The notes under the pieces were generated by a model. That model worked only from the letters and a program-made list of their open reading frames with translations, made no database searches and had not been told where the DNA came from. The position numbers and the translations under genes were made by a program. Shown here piece after piece: positions 1 to 8,333 of a stretch of DNA of 64,000 bases (positions within the stretch are counted from its first letter, which is position 1; the number at the start of each line of letters is the position of its first letter). Location: NCBI GenBank assembly GCA_002305685.1, contig DBQB01000061.1, forward strand, positions 1 to 64,000, written 5' to 3'. Source of the DNA: Ruminococcaceae bacterium UBA1405 (GTDB taxonomy: Bacteria > Bacillota > Clostridia > Oscillospirales > Ruminococcaceae).

Positions 1-108
1 ATATGATTGACAAACTTACAATTTAAATGGAAATACAGTTCATTCTCATTAAATAAATTTATACTGCAGTAAAATTACAATATTTTCTAACATCAGAAGG
101 GATATTTT

Positions 109-528
109 ATGAATCACTTAAATATTTATCATCGGCTTGACGGTCGCTGGGAAGGAAGGATATACAGAGAAAAGAAAAATGGGAAACGCCAGTACCGTTC
201 ATTTTACGGTAAAAACAAGGATGAAGTAGCTGAAAAAATAAGCAGACATTGTTCCCGGAAGAAACCGAATAGCAGCTCACTTATCACTTTATCACAGCTT
301 TATGATGAATGGATTTCTTCCAATTTGCACAGAATCAAGCAATCTACTGCTGCCAACTATAAGCTTAAAGCTGATAAACATATTATGCCGGCATTCGGAT
401 GCAGACAGGTTACTGAAATTGCTGCATCTGATATCTATTCATTCATTCGTAAAAAGCAGAAAGATGGTCTTTTCAACCGTTATATTTCGGATATTATCAT
501 AATGATGAAATCTATAGGGGACCTCTAA
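109..528 (+). pseudogene. Tyrosine integrase, 5' fragment interrupted by an IS
   Basis: This is the N-terminal part of a phage or ICE tyrosine recombinase. It starts at an ATG preceded by AGAAGGG. Residues 1-50 resemble the small arm-site DNA-binding domain, and about residues 55-135 resemble the SAM-like core-binding domain (LSQLYDEWISSNLHRIKQST, then the helix around YSFIRKKQKDGL). The catalytic domain with its R-H-R-Y residues is absent. The frame ends within the left inverted repeat of the IS at 512. Joining the flanks across the IS restores MMKSIVKY, which fits integrases in that helix, but no catalytic domain follows, so the gene had decayed further or been deleted. The adjacent tRNA genes make integration at a tRNA likely. 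Certainty is high for family and truncation and low for the parent element. Confidence 0.8.
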
Positions 529-1762
529 TAACCCAGTAAAAATAAGCAGAAACAATATTAAGATGAAAAACACTTGTGAAAGAAGGAAAAGAACCAGTTT
601 CAGAGGTGTTTATGGGAGATTTATACACTTATTTTGTCATTTTATCTGCAAAAGGGTATAGCTATCCCGTCCTATGCAGAAGCACGTTTTAAAAATTCAT
701 ACCTGCAAAAGTTATAGACGAGATTCATCAGACCAATATTGAACCACGCCCTGTCAAGTCCAATGCTGCGTATTCTGATACCATTCATGCTGTTTGTCAT
801 AAATCCAAAGATATGCTCAACACGGCATCTGATTTTCGATTTTTCATTGTTGCTTTTCTGCTGTTCTTCTGTAAGAGGATGATTTCTGTATCCTTTTTCA
901 CAGATTTTGCTTATGCAGTCTTTAGGTAAATTTTCTTCGATTTCTGAACTTGAATATGCACTGTCAGCATAAACTACCTTATCTGTTTCCTCCAGAAGGT
1001 CGATACAGCGCTGACTGTCATGCAAAGCTGCATCCGTTATTCCATAATTGGTGATGAGCTTGCTTTCTGCATCACATTTTACATGATCTTTGTATCCGAA
1101 ATGCGTCTCATTATTCTTCTTTGCCCAGCGTGCATCTGTGTCTTTTTGAGCCTTTTTCGCTGCATTTTCAGGCTTTTCCCATTCTTCCGGAATTTCACCG
1201 TTTTTGATTTTGTCGTTTTCATCACGGCGATTTCTCTGACGTGGAACATCCACAAATGTCGCATCAATTATTGTTCCTTTGTGGGTGATAAGACCTTCCG
1301 ATTCCAGAATTTTGTCAAAGAGACAAAACAATTCTTCCATTGCATTTGTCTGTGCAAGATCGTTTCTGAACTTCCAGATTGTTTTTGCATCAGGTACACT
1401 GTCGCATAATTCCAATCCGAGAAAACGCATAAAGCTGCGTCTGTCATTGATCTGATATTCTGTCTGGTCATCAGAAAGATTATACAGCCGCTGCAATACA
1501 AGAATTTTGAACATCATCACTACGTCATATGACGTACGTCCACCCTTTCGTGTGTTCTCCTTCCGAACCACTGCTTTTTTCAGGATGTCACGGAACATTT
1601 CCCAATTTATGACTTTGTTCAGTATCTCCAGCGAATCGCCTATCTTGCTGAGCTTTTCCATTCTGCTTTCTTCATCGAAGAAACTTCTCTGTCTTATTTT
1701 CATGCTTCTATTATACCATTTTCCTGTCTGCTTGTGTAGAGGTTTTTAGAGATGCCCTATAG
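512..1762 (-). mobile_element. Complete IS5-family insertion sequence
   Basis: The ends form 22-bp imperfect inverted repeats (512-533 and 1741-1762, 19 of 22 matching), reading CTATAGGGGACCTCTAATAA on the left and the complement of a close copy on the right. A single transposase lies between them on the minus strand. The outermost bases CTATAG are themselves palindromic. The likely junction is at the GGG, with TATA as a 4-bp target duplication. The element split the integrase gene upstream of it. Confidence 0.85.
672..1703 (-). CDS. IS5-family DDE transposase
   Basis: This 343-residue transposase catalyses cut-and-paste movement of the flanking IS. The N-terminus (SFFDEESRMEKLSKIGDSLE) and the region FRDILKKAVVRKENTRKGGR are typical of IS5 and IS1182-like enzymes. 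The DDE residues are visible: D in GTIIDATFVDV, D in VVYADSAYSS, and E in RCRVEHIFGF with the usual YREK-like neighbourhood. It is full length with no frameshift, and it sits inside intact inverted repeats, so the element may still be mobile. The gene lies opposite in direction to the integrase fragment it interrupts. Confidence 0.92.
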   Translation of the reverse strand: MKIRQRSFFDEESRMEKLSKIGDSLEILNKVINWEMFRDILKKAVVRKENTRKGGRTSYDVVMMFKILVLQRLYNLSDDQTEYQINDRRSFMRFLGLELCDSVPDAKTIWKFRNDLAQTNAMEELFCLFDKILESEGLITHKGTIIDATFVDVPRQRNRRDENDKIKNGEIPEEWEKPENAAKKAQKDTDARWAKKNNETHFGYKDHVKCDAESKLITNYGITDAALHDSQRCIDLLEETDKVVYADSAYSSSEIEENLPKDCISKICEKGYRNHPLTEEQQKSNNEKSKIRCRVEHIFGFMTNSMNGIRIRSIGLDRAWFNIGLMNLVYNFCRYEFLKRASA

Positions 1763-1783
1763 TAAAATACCCCAAATTTGTAA

Positions 1784-1813
1784 AACTGCTGCACTTTCAT
1801 CGGTGCAGCAGTT
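1784..1813. terminator. Hairpin downstream of the interrupted integrase
   Basis: An 11-bp perfect stem, AACTGCTGCAC (1784-1794) pairing with GTGCAGCAGTT (1803-1813), has an 8-nt loop. It is followed by a weak T-rich tail on the plus strand and has AAATTTG on the other side, so it could act in both directions. Confidence 0.55.
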
Positions 1814-1865
1814 CTTGTGATTTGTGGTTATTCTGCTTTTTTATGTGCCCACCCGGAACAATTTT

Positions 1866-1906
1866 CGTGTGATTTTCGTGTGATTCGTGTGATTTTCCGT
1901 GTGATT
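1866..1906. repeat. Four direct copies of CGTGTGATT
   Basis: The 9-mer CGTGTGATT occurs at 1866-1874, 1877-1885, 1886-1894 and 1898-1906, with 0-3 nt spacers. It lies between the integrase fragment and tRNA-Ser. Repeated short boxes there could be integrase or excisionase arm sites, but this is only positional inference. Confidence 0.6.
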
Positions 1907-1970
1907 TATTTTGAAACACAACAGCACATAAGGAAAATCTTTGTCAGATATGCACTTATATTACAAAGAA

Positions 1971-2013
1971 ACAAGCCTTGTATTTAGCAAATACCACTAA
2001 ATCCAAGGCTTGT
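1971..2013 (-). terminator. Terminator of tRNA-Ser
   Basis: The 10-bp arms ACAAGCCTTG (1971-1980) and CAAGGCTTGT (2004-2013) lie immediately 3' of tRNA-Ser on the minus strand. They are followed by TTTCTTTG. Confidence 0.65.
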
Positions 2014-2015
2014 TT

Positions 2016-2107
2016 TGGCGGAAAGAGAGGGATTCGAACCCTCGATACGCTATTAACGTATACACGAGTTCCAGTCGTGCGCCTTCGACCAGCTCAGCCA
2101 TCTTTCC
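2016..2107 (-). tRNA. tRNA-Ser (anticodon GGA)
   Basis: The minus strand folds as a class II tRNA. The acceptor stem GGAAAGA pairs with TCTTTCC, the D-loop contains GGCTGAGCTGGTCGAAGGC, and the anticodon stem-loop is ACGACTGGAACTCGT with anticodon GGA. A long variable arm is built around TATACG/CGTATC, the T-loop is GGTTCGAATCC, and CCA is encoded. Its 3' end faces the integrase fragment, as expected for a tRNA used as an attachment site. Confidence 0.95.
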
Positions 2108-2121
2108 GCATATTAAATTGA

Positions 2122-2150
2122 AAATACCTCAGCATAAAGCTGAGGTATTT
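2122..2150 (-). terminator. Terminator between the two tRNA genes
   Basis: A 12-bp perfect stem, AAATACCTCAGC (2122-2133) with GCTGAGGTATTT (2139-2150), has a 5-nt loop. It sits just 3' of tRNA-Leu on the minus strand. Confidence 0.7.
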
Positions 2151-2154
2151 AACC

Positions 2155-2238
2155 TGGTGCGAGTGACGGGACTTGAACCCGTACGCCAATGACACACGCC
2201 CCTCAAACGTGCCTGTCTGCCTATTCCAGCACACTCGC
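2155..2238 (-). tRNA. tRNA-Leu (anticodon GAG)
   Basis: This is a class II tRNA with acceptor GCGAGTG/CACTCGC, D-arm TGGAATAGGCAGACAGGC, and anticodon loop TTGAGGG giving anticodon GAG. The variable arm is long, the T-loop is GGTTCAAGTCC, and CCA is encoded. It is transcribed from a consensus promoter at 2287-2315. Confidence 0.95.
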
Positions 2239-2286
2239 ATACCTTCCACGGTGTTTGCAAACTGCTCTGCCGTGAGAACGAAAATG

Positions 2287-2315
2287 ATTATATCACGGGG
2301 AAGGACAAATGTCAA
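2287..2315 (-). promoter_or_regulatory. Consensus sigma-A promoter for tRNA-Leu
   Basis: On the minus strand, TTGACA (2310-2315) lies 17 nt from TATAAT (2287-2292). Both hexamers match consensus exactly and sit about 50 nt upstream of tRNA-Leu. Confidence 0.85.
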
Positions 2316-2360
2316 CTGGATTTGCAGAAAAATTTTCTAATTGGGGGAATTCGGTCAAAG

Positions 2361-3329
2361 TCACATGAAAAGCTGAATGAGAACCCCGGAGATCACGGCG
2401 CAAAGATAGGTGCATACAACAATTTGAAGGCTTTTCTTTTTGTTGGAGCAGCGGCCAAACAAAATCAGATATCCAAAACCAGCGCCGGTGGAGAGTCCGG
2501 CGACGGCAGCGCCAAAGGTGATGGATCCCGAAAGGAACAGTTCTACCAGCATCACCGAGATGGCGCAGCCGGGGATCAGGCCAATGAGGGCGGTGATGAA
2601 AGGTTGTAAGATACTTCCGGAGAGCAGCAGTGTAGCCAAACTGTCCTCCCCCAACCAAAACAGCAGCAGATTGATGAGGATCATGGTGATGCCGATAAAG
2701 ACTCCGGTACGCAGGGTGTGGTACAGAGATGAGACAAACAGATTGCTGGAGCATCGTCCGCAACCACACGAAATGCTCGGAGCGGAAGTAGCTTCAGAGG
2801 AATCGGTATTCTCGGTTTCATCGGGAGCAGAGGGCGTCTCGTTGTCCTGCCGATTTTGTTCTGCCAGATATTTTTCGTATTCCTGTGCAGCATATTCTTC
2901 CTCGTCGTAAAGATCCTGCTGAAGCATTGCGGCTGCTTCGCGGCGAAAAACCGTATGGGTTAGCAGATACCCAAAGAGGATGGCGATGACCAGCTTGCAT
3001 CCCAGCAGCAGGACCACCTGGGGAAACTGTCCGGGATGGGAAAGCAGCACAGGAACGGCCTCATCGGAGGTTGCAAGAAACACCGAGATCAGGGTTCCTG
3101 CTCCAATGACACTGGCGCCGTAAAGTTCTGCGCAGGCGGCAGAGAAACCACACTGAGGAATGGAACCCAAAATTGCGCCGAGAATGGGACCGTATTTTCG
3201 CTCTGATTTTCCCACAATCAAACCGATGTTTACACGGCTTTGCAGAAAAAGAATCAGCAAATACACCACATAAAGAAAGGGAAGGGTTTTTAAGGTGTCC
3301 AGCACAGCATCCAAAATTGCGTCTGTCAT
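2361..3329 (-). CDS. Predicted heavy-metal/manganese exporter (ArsP_2-like)
   Basis: This is an integral membrane protein of 322 residues, counting from the ATG at 3329 that follows AAAGGATG; the open frame extends upstream but lacks a better site. Two hydrophobic blocks, each carrying a GSIPQCGFSAA/GLIPGCAISVM-type motif, flank a charged loop of about 100 residues that contains SCGCGRCSSN, a Cys-rich possible metal-binding patch. This layout matches the family annotated as putative 10-TM metal, manganese or arsenic efflux (Pfam ArsP_2). Substrate is not proven by sequence. A Fur-like palindrome covers the transcription start, which supports metal-dependent control. Confidence 0.75.
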   Translation of the reverse strand: MTDAILDAVLDTLKTLPFLYVVYLLILFLQSRVNIGLIVGKSERKYGPILGAILGSIPQCGFSAACAELYGASVIGAGTLISVFLATSDEAVPVLLSHPGQFPQVVLLLGCKLVIAILFGYLLTHTVFRREAAAMLQQDLYDEEEYAAQEYEKYLAEQNRQDNETPSAPDETENTDSSEATSAPSISCGCGRCSSNLFVSSLYHTLRTGVFIGITMILINLLLFWLGEDSLATLLLSGSILQPFITALIGLIPGCAISVMLVELFLSGSITFGAAVAGLSTGAGFGYLILFGRCSNKKKSLQIVVCTYLCAVISGVLIQLFM

Positions 3330-3466
3330 AAAATCATCCTTTGCATCGGTATTTGTTGTGTCAGGGCAAATTTTCTGTTGCAGGATAGGAGGACAAAGCA
3401 GTGCAGGAAAAGATTGTGCCTTGACATCGCCGGTTTTTTCTTGTATTCTTGTCGTATCTGAATTGC

Positions 3467-3487
3467 AAATGCGACTCAGTTGCATTT
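3467..3487. promoter_or_regulatory. Fur-family-like palindromic operator
   Basis: The 21-bp 10-1-10 inverted repeat AAATGCGACTCAGTTGCATTT has a single mismatched pair. It overlaps the predicted start of the metal-exporter transcript, and a further TTGCAA half-site lies alongside. Half-sites of the TTGCAA/TGCAACT type are used by several Fur-family repressors. Which regulator binds here is inference. Confidence 0.6.
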
Positions 3488-3491
3488 AAAT

Positions 3492-3520
3492 ATTCTACAC
3501 ATCTCCGATTCATTTGTCAA
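3492..3520 (-). promoter_or_regulatory. Promoter of the metal exporter
   Basis: On the minus strand, TTGACA (3515-3520) lies 17 nt from TAGAAT (3492-3497). The start is predicted near 3485, inside the palindrome at 3467-3487. That is a classic repressor arrangement. Confidence 0.75.
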
Positions 3521-3818
3521 GAGCGTGAAGGAAGGCTTTATATAGCCAATTTTACCAGTGATGGAAGGAGGGGCTCCCAGGCGTAAGGGTTTGGACTTTT
3601 TGTCATTTTGACAAGAGAGTTTGCAGAAAACCCATGGTTCTGTCAAAATTGCGGATAGACCAACGGGACAACAAATGGTATAATATATCCGTTTAGAATC
3701 ATAAATGTACCTATTTATATGTATTTGTATGACTATAGCTGGAAAGGCTGTTGTTGGGTACAACGGTTTTGATGGCGCGAGGCTTTACGCGCTTGGTATC
3801 AGTAAGGCGGTGCTTTGA
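3521..3818. other. Intergenic stretch with inverted repeat and -10 box
   Basis: No gene is seen here. It contains a 6-3-6 inverted repeat TTGTCATTTTGACAA at 3600-3614, and a TATAAT at 3679-3684 without a good -35. The latter may start the activase transcript with a leader of about 130 nt. Confidence 0.4.
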
Positions 3819-6800
3819 ATGGTTTTTCGAATTGGTATTGATATCGGCTCCACAACAGTGAAGGTTGTGGTGTTGGGAAACAACAATGAGATGCTGTTTT
3901 CCCATTATGAACGTCATTTTTCACAGGTGCGCACCAAAACCGCCGAGGTTTTGCGTATGGCAAAAGAGATTGTGGGAGACGCACAGGTGCAAGCAGCTGT
4001 CTCCGGGTCTGCCGGGTTTGGTGTTGCCAAAGTGACCGGCCTGCCGTTTGTGCAGGAGGTTTTTGCCACTGGGGAAGCGGTCAAGCGCTGGTATCCCGGA
4101 ACCGACGCGGTAATTGAGCTGGGCGGTGAGGACGCCAAGATCATCTTCATCACCGGTGGGTTGGAGGAGAGAATGAACGGTACCTGTGCCGGAGGCACTG
4201 GTGCATTTATCGATCAGATGGCAACTCTTCTGGCGGTAACCCCTGAGGGATTGGATCAGCTGAGCTTACAGTATCAGAAAATTTATCCCATCGCTTCCCG
4301 GTGCGGTGTGTTTGCCAAGTCGGATATCCAGCCTTTGCTCAACCAGGGAGCAAACAAGGCGGATATTGCGATGAGTATTTTCCAGGCAGTGGTCAATCAG
4401 ACCATCACCGGTTTGGCCCAAGGCCGCAGGATTCAGGGTCAAGTGGCTTTTTTGGGTGGTCCTTTGCACTTTTTTAAGGGTTTGCAGCAGCGCTTTCAGG
4501 AAACCCTGGGGCTTTCTCCGGAGAAAGCCCTGTTCCCGGAGACCGGGCTGTTTGCCGTGGCGATGGGGACTGCGGCCAGCGCCGAGGAATCCGCAAAGCC
4601 GATGGATTTTCAGCAGCTTCTGACCTGTATCGAAAACAGTTCCGGGGAGATGGGGGGCAGCCGTTTTCTGCCTCCGCTGTTTGAAAATCAGGAGGAATAT
4701 GACGCCTTCTGCCGCCGTCACGCAAGCGCCACGGTGCCCCAGGTCGATATTGCATCCTATGAGGGGGATGCTTATCTGGGGATAGACAGCGGCTCCACCA
4801 CCACCAAATTGGTGCTGATCGGAGAAAAGGGCGAGATCCTCTTTACATATTACAGCTCCAACAAAAGCAATCCTGTGGATGTGGTGCGGGAACAACTGAT
4901 TCGTATCCGCACTCTGTGCGAGGAGGGACGGGAACATCCCATCGCCATCAAGGGATGTGTCACCACCGGTTACGGAGAAGACCTGATCAAAAATGCCTTT
5001 GCCGCCGATGCCGGTATTGTGGAGACGATGGCGCATTATCGGGCCGCACGGTTTTTCAATCCCAAGGTGGATTTTATTCTGGATATTGGCGGACAGGACA
5101 TCAAATGTTTTAAGGTTCGCAACAACTCCATCGATTCCATTATGCTCAATGAAGCTTGTTCCTCCGGATGCGGCTCCTTCATTGAAACGTTTGCCCGCTC
5201 TATGGGATATACTGCGGAGGAGTTTTCCAAGGTAGGTCTGTTCTCCAAGCATCCGGTGGATTTGGGTTCCCGCTGCACGGTGTTTATGAATTCTTCGGTG
5301 AAGCAGGCCCAGAAAGACGGAGCGGGGGTGGAGGATATCTCCGCCGGTTTGTGTATGAGCGTGGTGAAAAACGCCATTTATAAGGTGATTCGTGCGCACA
5401 GCGCTCAGGAATTGGGAGAGCATATTGTTGTGCAGGGCGGTACCTTCTACAACGATGCGGTGCTGCGCTGTTTTGAGCAGGAGTTGGGCCGCGACGTCAT
5501 CCGTCCCGCCATTGCCGGACTGATGGGCGCCTATGGCGCCGCCCTCTATGGCAGGGATATGGGGTGGCAGCAGAGCAGCCTGATCTCCCTGGAACAGCTG
5601 CGCCACTTTACCCATACCGCCAAGCCCACCGTCTGCGGGCTGTGCACCAACCACTGCAATTTGACGGTGAATCTTTTCTCCGACGGCAGCCGGTATATTT
5701 CCGGAAACCGCTGCGAGCGTCCGCTGGGCGGGAAAAACCGGGAACAGCTGCCCAATCTTTATGCGTTCAAATTGGAACGAGTGAAAAAATTATCTGCCCA
5801 GCGAAATCCCGATGCGCCTTTGGGACAGATCGGAATCCCGCTGGGACTGAATATGTATGAAAATCTTCCGTTTTGGCACGCCTTCCTCACCACACTGGGG
5901 TTTGACGTGGTGGTTTCGGATGTCTCCACGCTGGAGATCTACTCCAAAGGCAGAGGTTCCATCCCCTCGGATACCGCCTGCTATCCCGCCAAGCTGATTC
6001 ATGGGCATATTGTGAATCTGCTGGAAAAAGGGGTAAAAGCCATCTTCTATCCTTGTATGTCCTATAACTTTGACGAGGGCAAGGGTGACAACCATTATAA
6101 CTGCCCTGTGGTGGCCTATTATCCCGAGCTGCTTCATGCCAATATGGCACAGTTGCAGGAAATCGATTTTATGTATCCATTCTTGGGAGTACATCGCCGG
6201 CATGACTTCGAGAAAAAAGCATGGCAGTACCTTAAACAGTATTATCCCTCCATCCGTCTTTCCCAGGTGCGAAAGGCTTCGGCGGCGGCTTATGCGGCTT
6301 ACAATGCCTGGGGTGAGGAGATCCGTGCAAAAGGGGAGGAAATCATCCAGTATTGCCGGGAAAAAGGCAGAAAGATGATTGTGCTGGCCGGCCGTCCTTA
6401 TCATGTGGACCCAGAGATCAACCATGGTATCGATAGGCTGATTACCCAACTGGGGTTAGCAGTGCTCACCGAGGACAGCGTGGCTCATCTGGTGGAGCCG
6501 CAGAAGGTGGATGTGCTCAACCAGTGGACCTACCATACCCGCCTGTACAACGCAGCCGCTTATGTTGCCCGCCAGAAGGATATGGAGTTGGTACAGCTGG
6601 TATCGTTTGGCTGTGGGATCGACGCCATTACCACCGATGAGGTGATGGCGATTTTGGAGGAAAAAGGACGGCTGTATACCCAGTTAAAAATCGATGAAAT
6701 CAACAATCTGGGCGCAGTGCGCATCCGTATCCGCAGCCTTCTTGGCGCAATGGAGGAGCGGGAAAATACCCGGCGGGCCGCAGAGAATCAAAAGGCCTCT

Positions 6801-6842
6801 GATTTGGAACGGCAACCGGTTGCCGTAGGCGTAGGACGCTGA
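3819..6842 (+). CDS. Double-domain CoA-dehydratase activase (BcrAD/BadFG-DUF2229)
   Basis: The 1007-residue protein contains two consecutive ASKHA ATPase activator domains, MVFRIGIDIGSTTVK at residue 1 and AYLGIDSGSTTTK near residue 315, and then a DUF2229-type region. Activators of this family hydrolyse ATP to inject a low-potential electron into 2-hydroxyacyl-CoA dehydratases through a [4Fe-4S] cluster. Cluster-type cysteines are visible: NGTCAGGTGAF and SRCGVFAKSD in the first domain, EACSSGCGSF and GSRCTVFMNS in the second, and CGLCTNHC at the start of the third region. AAGGCGG precedes the ATG. Related proteins are often about 1400 residues in one chain; here the C-terminal part is the separate next gene. 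The substrate of these large activase-dehydratase fusions is generally unknown. Confidence 0.85.
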   Translation: MVFRIGIDIGSTTVKVVVLGNNNEMLFSHYERHFSQVRTKTAEVLRMAKEIVGDAQVQAAVSGSAGFGVAKVTGLPFVQEVFATGEAVKRWYPGTDAVIELGGEDAKIIFITGGLEERMNGTCAGGTGAFIDQMATLLAVTPEGLDQLSLQYQKIYPIASRCGVFAKSDIQPLLNQGANKADIAMSIFQAVVNQTITGLAQGRRIQGQVAFLGGPLHFFKGLQQRFQETLGLSPEKALFPETGLFAVAMGTAASAEESAKPMDFQQLLTCIENSSGEMGGSRFLPPLFENQEEYDAFCRRHASATVPQVDIASYEGDAYLGIDSGSTTTKLVLIGEKGEILFTYYSSNKSNPVDVVREQLIRIRTLCEEGREHPIAIKGCVTTGYGEDLIKNAFAADAGIVETMAHYRAARFFNPKVDFILDIGGQDIKCFKVRNNSIDSIMLNEACSSGCGSFIETFARSMGYTAEEFSKVGLFSKHPVDLGSRCTVFMNSSVKQAQKDGAGVEDISAGLCMSVVKNAIYKVIRAHSAQELGEHIVVQGGTFYNDAVLRCFEQELGRDVIRPAIAGLMGAYGAALYGRDMGWQQSSLISLEQLRHFTHTAKPTVCGLCTNHCNLTVNLFSDGSRYISGNRCERPLGGKNREQLPNLYAFKLERVKKLSAQRNPDAPLGQIGIPLGLNMYENLPFWHAFLTTLGFDVVVSDVSTLEIYSKGRGSIPSDTACYPAKLIHGHIVNLLEKGVKAIFYPCMSYNFDEGKGDNHYNCPVVAYYPELLHANMAQLQEIDFMYPFLGVHRRHDFEKKAWQYLKQYYPSIRLSQVRKASAAAYAAYNAWGEEIRAKGEEIIQYCREKGRKMIVLAGRPYHVDPEINHGIDRLITQLGLAVLTEDSVAHLVEPQKVDVLNQWTYHTRLYNAAAYVARQKDMELVQLVSFGCGIDAITTDEVMAILEEKGRLYTQLKIDEINNLGAVRIRIRSLLGAMEERENTRRAAENQKASDLERQPVAVGVGR

Positions 6843-6858
6843 GAAAGGAGTGAGAAGA

Positions 6859-8223
6859 ATGGCGATGAAACAAAACAATTCCGTTCAGTCTGCAAGGGTC
6901 CCGGTGGCACAGTTTACCCCGGAAATGAAAAAAACCCACACCATTCTGATCCCCATGATGTTACCCATTCATTTTGAGATGATTGAACACGTGCTGAGAA
7001 AGAACGGGTACCGGACGGAACTGCTGCGCAATGAGGGCAGCAATATCGCCACCGAAGGACTGAAAAACGTCCATAATGATACCTGCTATCCGGCGCTGCT
7101 GGTTATTGGACAGATGATGGATGCGCTGCACAGCGGGAAATACGATCCCCACAAGATCGCTTTTATGATTACCCAGACCGGTGGTGGTTGCCGTGCTTCC
7201 AACTATATCTATCTGCTGCGCAAGGCACTGGTCAAAAGCGGTTACGGTTATATCCCGGTGGTGGCCATCAACTTTGCCGCCCTGGGAAATGATTCGGAAT
7301 CCGGGTTTCAGATTACAATACCCATGCTCTATGAAATCGCCCACAGCATTGTGATGGGCGATATGCTGATGTGTCTGCACAATCAGTGCAGACCCTATGA
7401 GCTGCATCCGGGGGATACCGATCGGGTTACCAACAAATGGATTGGTGAAATCAATCGGATTCTGGACGGGAAGGCTTCCACCTTAGCTCATAGGCTGCTT
7501 GCCTGCTACCCCCAGATTGTCAAGGACTACGACAACATTCATCGAGCTAAGGAGCGTAAGATCCGCGTCGGGGTGGTGGGAGAGATCTATGTCAAATATT
7601 CTCCTTTGGGCAACAACAATCTGGAGCGTTTTTTGATTTCCGAGGGCGCTGAACCGGTGGTTCCCGGTCTGATGGATTTTATGCTCTACTGTGTATATAA
7701 CGGCATTGAGGATCAGCAGCTTTACGGCGGAAGCCGTAAAAAGACGATTGGTTCCCAGCTGCTGTACCGCTACCTGGTGGGCAAACAGCGCCAGGTGATA
7801 AAAGCCATTCGCAAACAAGGCAGTTTTAATCCGCCTGGTTGTTTTGCAGATACGCTGGAAATGGTGGAAGGCTATATCAGCAAAGGGGTTAAGATGGGAG
7901 AAGGCTGGCTGTTGACCGCGGAAATGGTGGAGCTGATTCACTCTGGGGTGGACAACATTGTGTGCACCCAGCCCTTTGGCTGCCTTCCCAACCACATCGC
8001 AGGCAAAGGAATGATCCGGGCCATCAAAGAAAAAAATCCGGAAGCCAATATCATTGCGGTGGACTACGACCCAGGCGCCAGCGAGGTCAATCAGCAGAAC
8101 CGAATCAAACTGATGCTCGCCACCGCTGCGGTGCGGGAAAAGGAAAAGAAGCGGCAGGCGAAAAAAAAGGGTAATGCTTTTCGGCTTGGAGCAGGGTTCT
8201 CCGAGAGAGAATGGATTTGCTGA
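6859..8223 (+). CDS. 2-hydroxyacyl-CoA dehydratase-like subunit (DUF2229 C-terminal partner)
   Basis: This protein of about 454 residues starts at the ATG following AAAGGAG, 16 bp after the previous stop, so the two are co-transcribed. It resembles the C-terminal half of large activase/dehydratase fusions. NDTCYPALLVIGQM supplies a cluster-type cysteine, followed by QTGGGCRASNYI and CTQPFGCLPNHIAGKGM with further conserved cysteines. It probably binds an iron-sulfur cluster and works with the double activase, either as a reductase-like unit or as an electron acceptor for an unknown CoA-type substrate. The reaction cannot be told from sequence. The K-rich C-terminus (KEKKRQAKKKG) is probably a disordered tail. 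Confidence 0.75.
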   Translation: MAMKQNNSVQSARVPVAQFTPEMKKTHTILIPMMLPIHFEMIEHVLRKNGYRTELLRNEGSNIATEGLKNVHNDTCYPALLVIGQMMDALHSGKYDPHKIAFMITQTGGGCRASNYIYLLRKALVKSGYGYIPVVAINFAALGNDSESGFQITIPMLYEIAHSIVMGDMLMCLHNQCRPYELHPGDTDRVTNKWIGEINRILDGKASTLAHRLLACYPQIVKDYDNIHRAKERKIRVGVVGEIYVKYSPLGNNNLERFLISEGAEPVVPGLMDFMLYCVYNGIEDQQLYGGSRKKTIGSQLLYRYLVGKQRQVIKAIRKQGSFNPPGCFADTLEMVEGYISKGVKMGEGWLLTAEMVELIHSGVDNIVCTQPFGCLPNHIAGKGMIRAIKEKNPEANIIAVDYDPGASEVNQQNRIKLMLATAAVREKEKKRQAKKKGNAFRLGAGFSEREWIC

Positions 8224-8333
8224 GGCATCCGCTGCTGGCATAAAGAACGGCGGAAAGGCCAATGTTGTTTCTCCAACCAATAAAGTGCAGCAGGCCGTTG
8301 TTTCTTTTTGATATATTTCAGGAGGAGTGCTTC

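Noticed and set aside
1866..1906. CRISPR array
   Set aside because: Units are only 9 nt with 0-3 nt spacers. No array of regular repeat/spacer length and no cas gene occurs anywhere in the window.
4266..5654. Long minus-strand ORF of 462 codons inside the activase gene
   Set aside because: It is a shadow frame of a well-supported gene on the other strand, with no start signal and no family resemblance.
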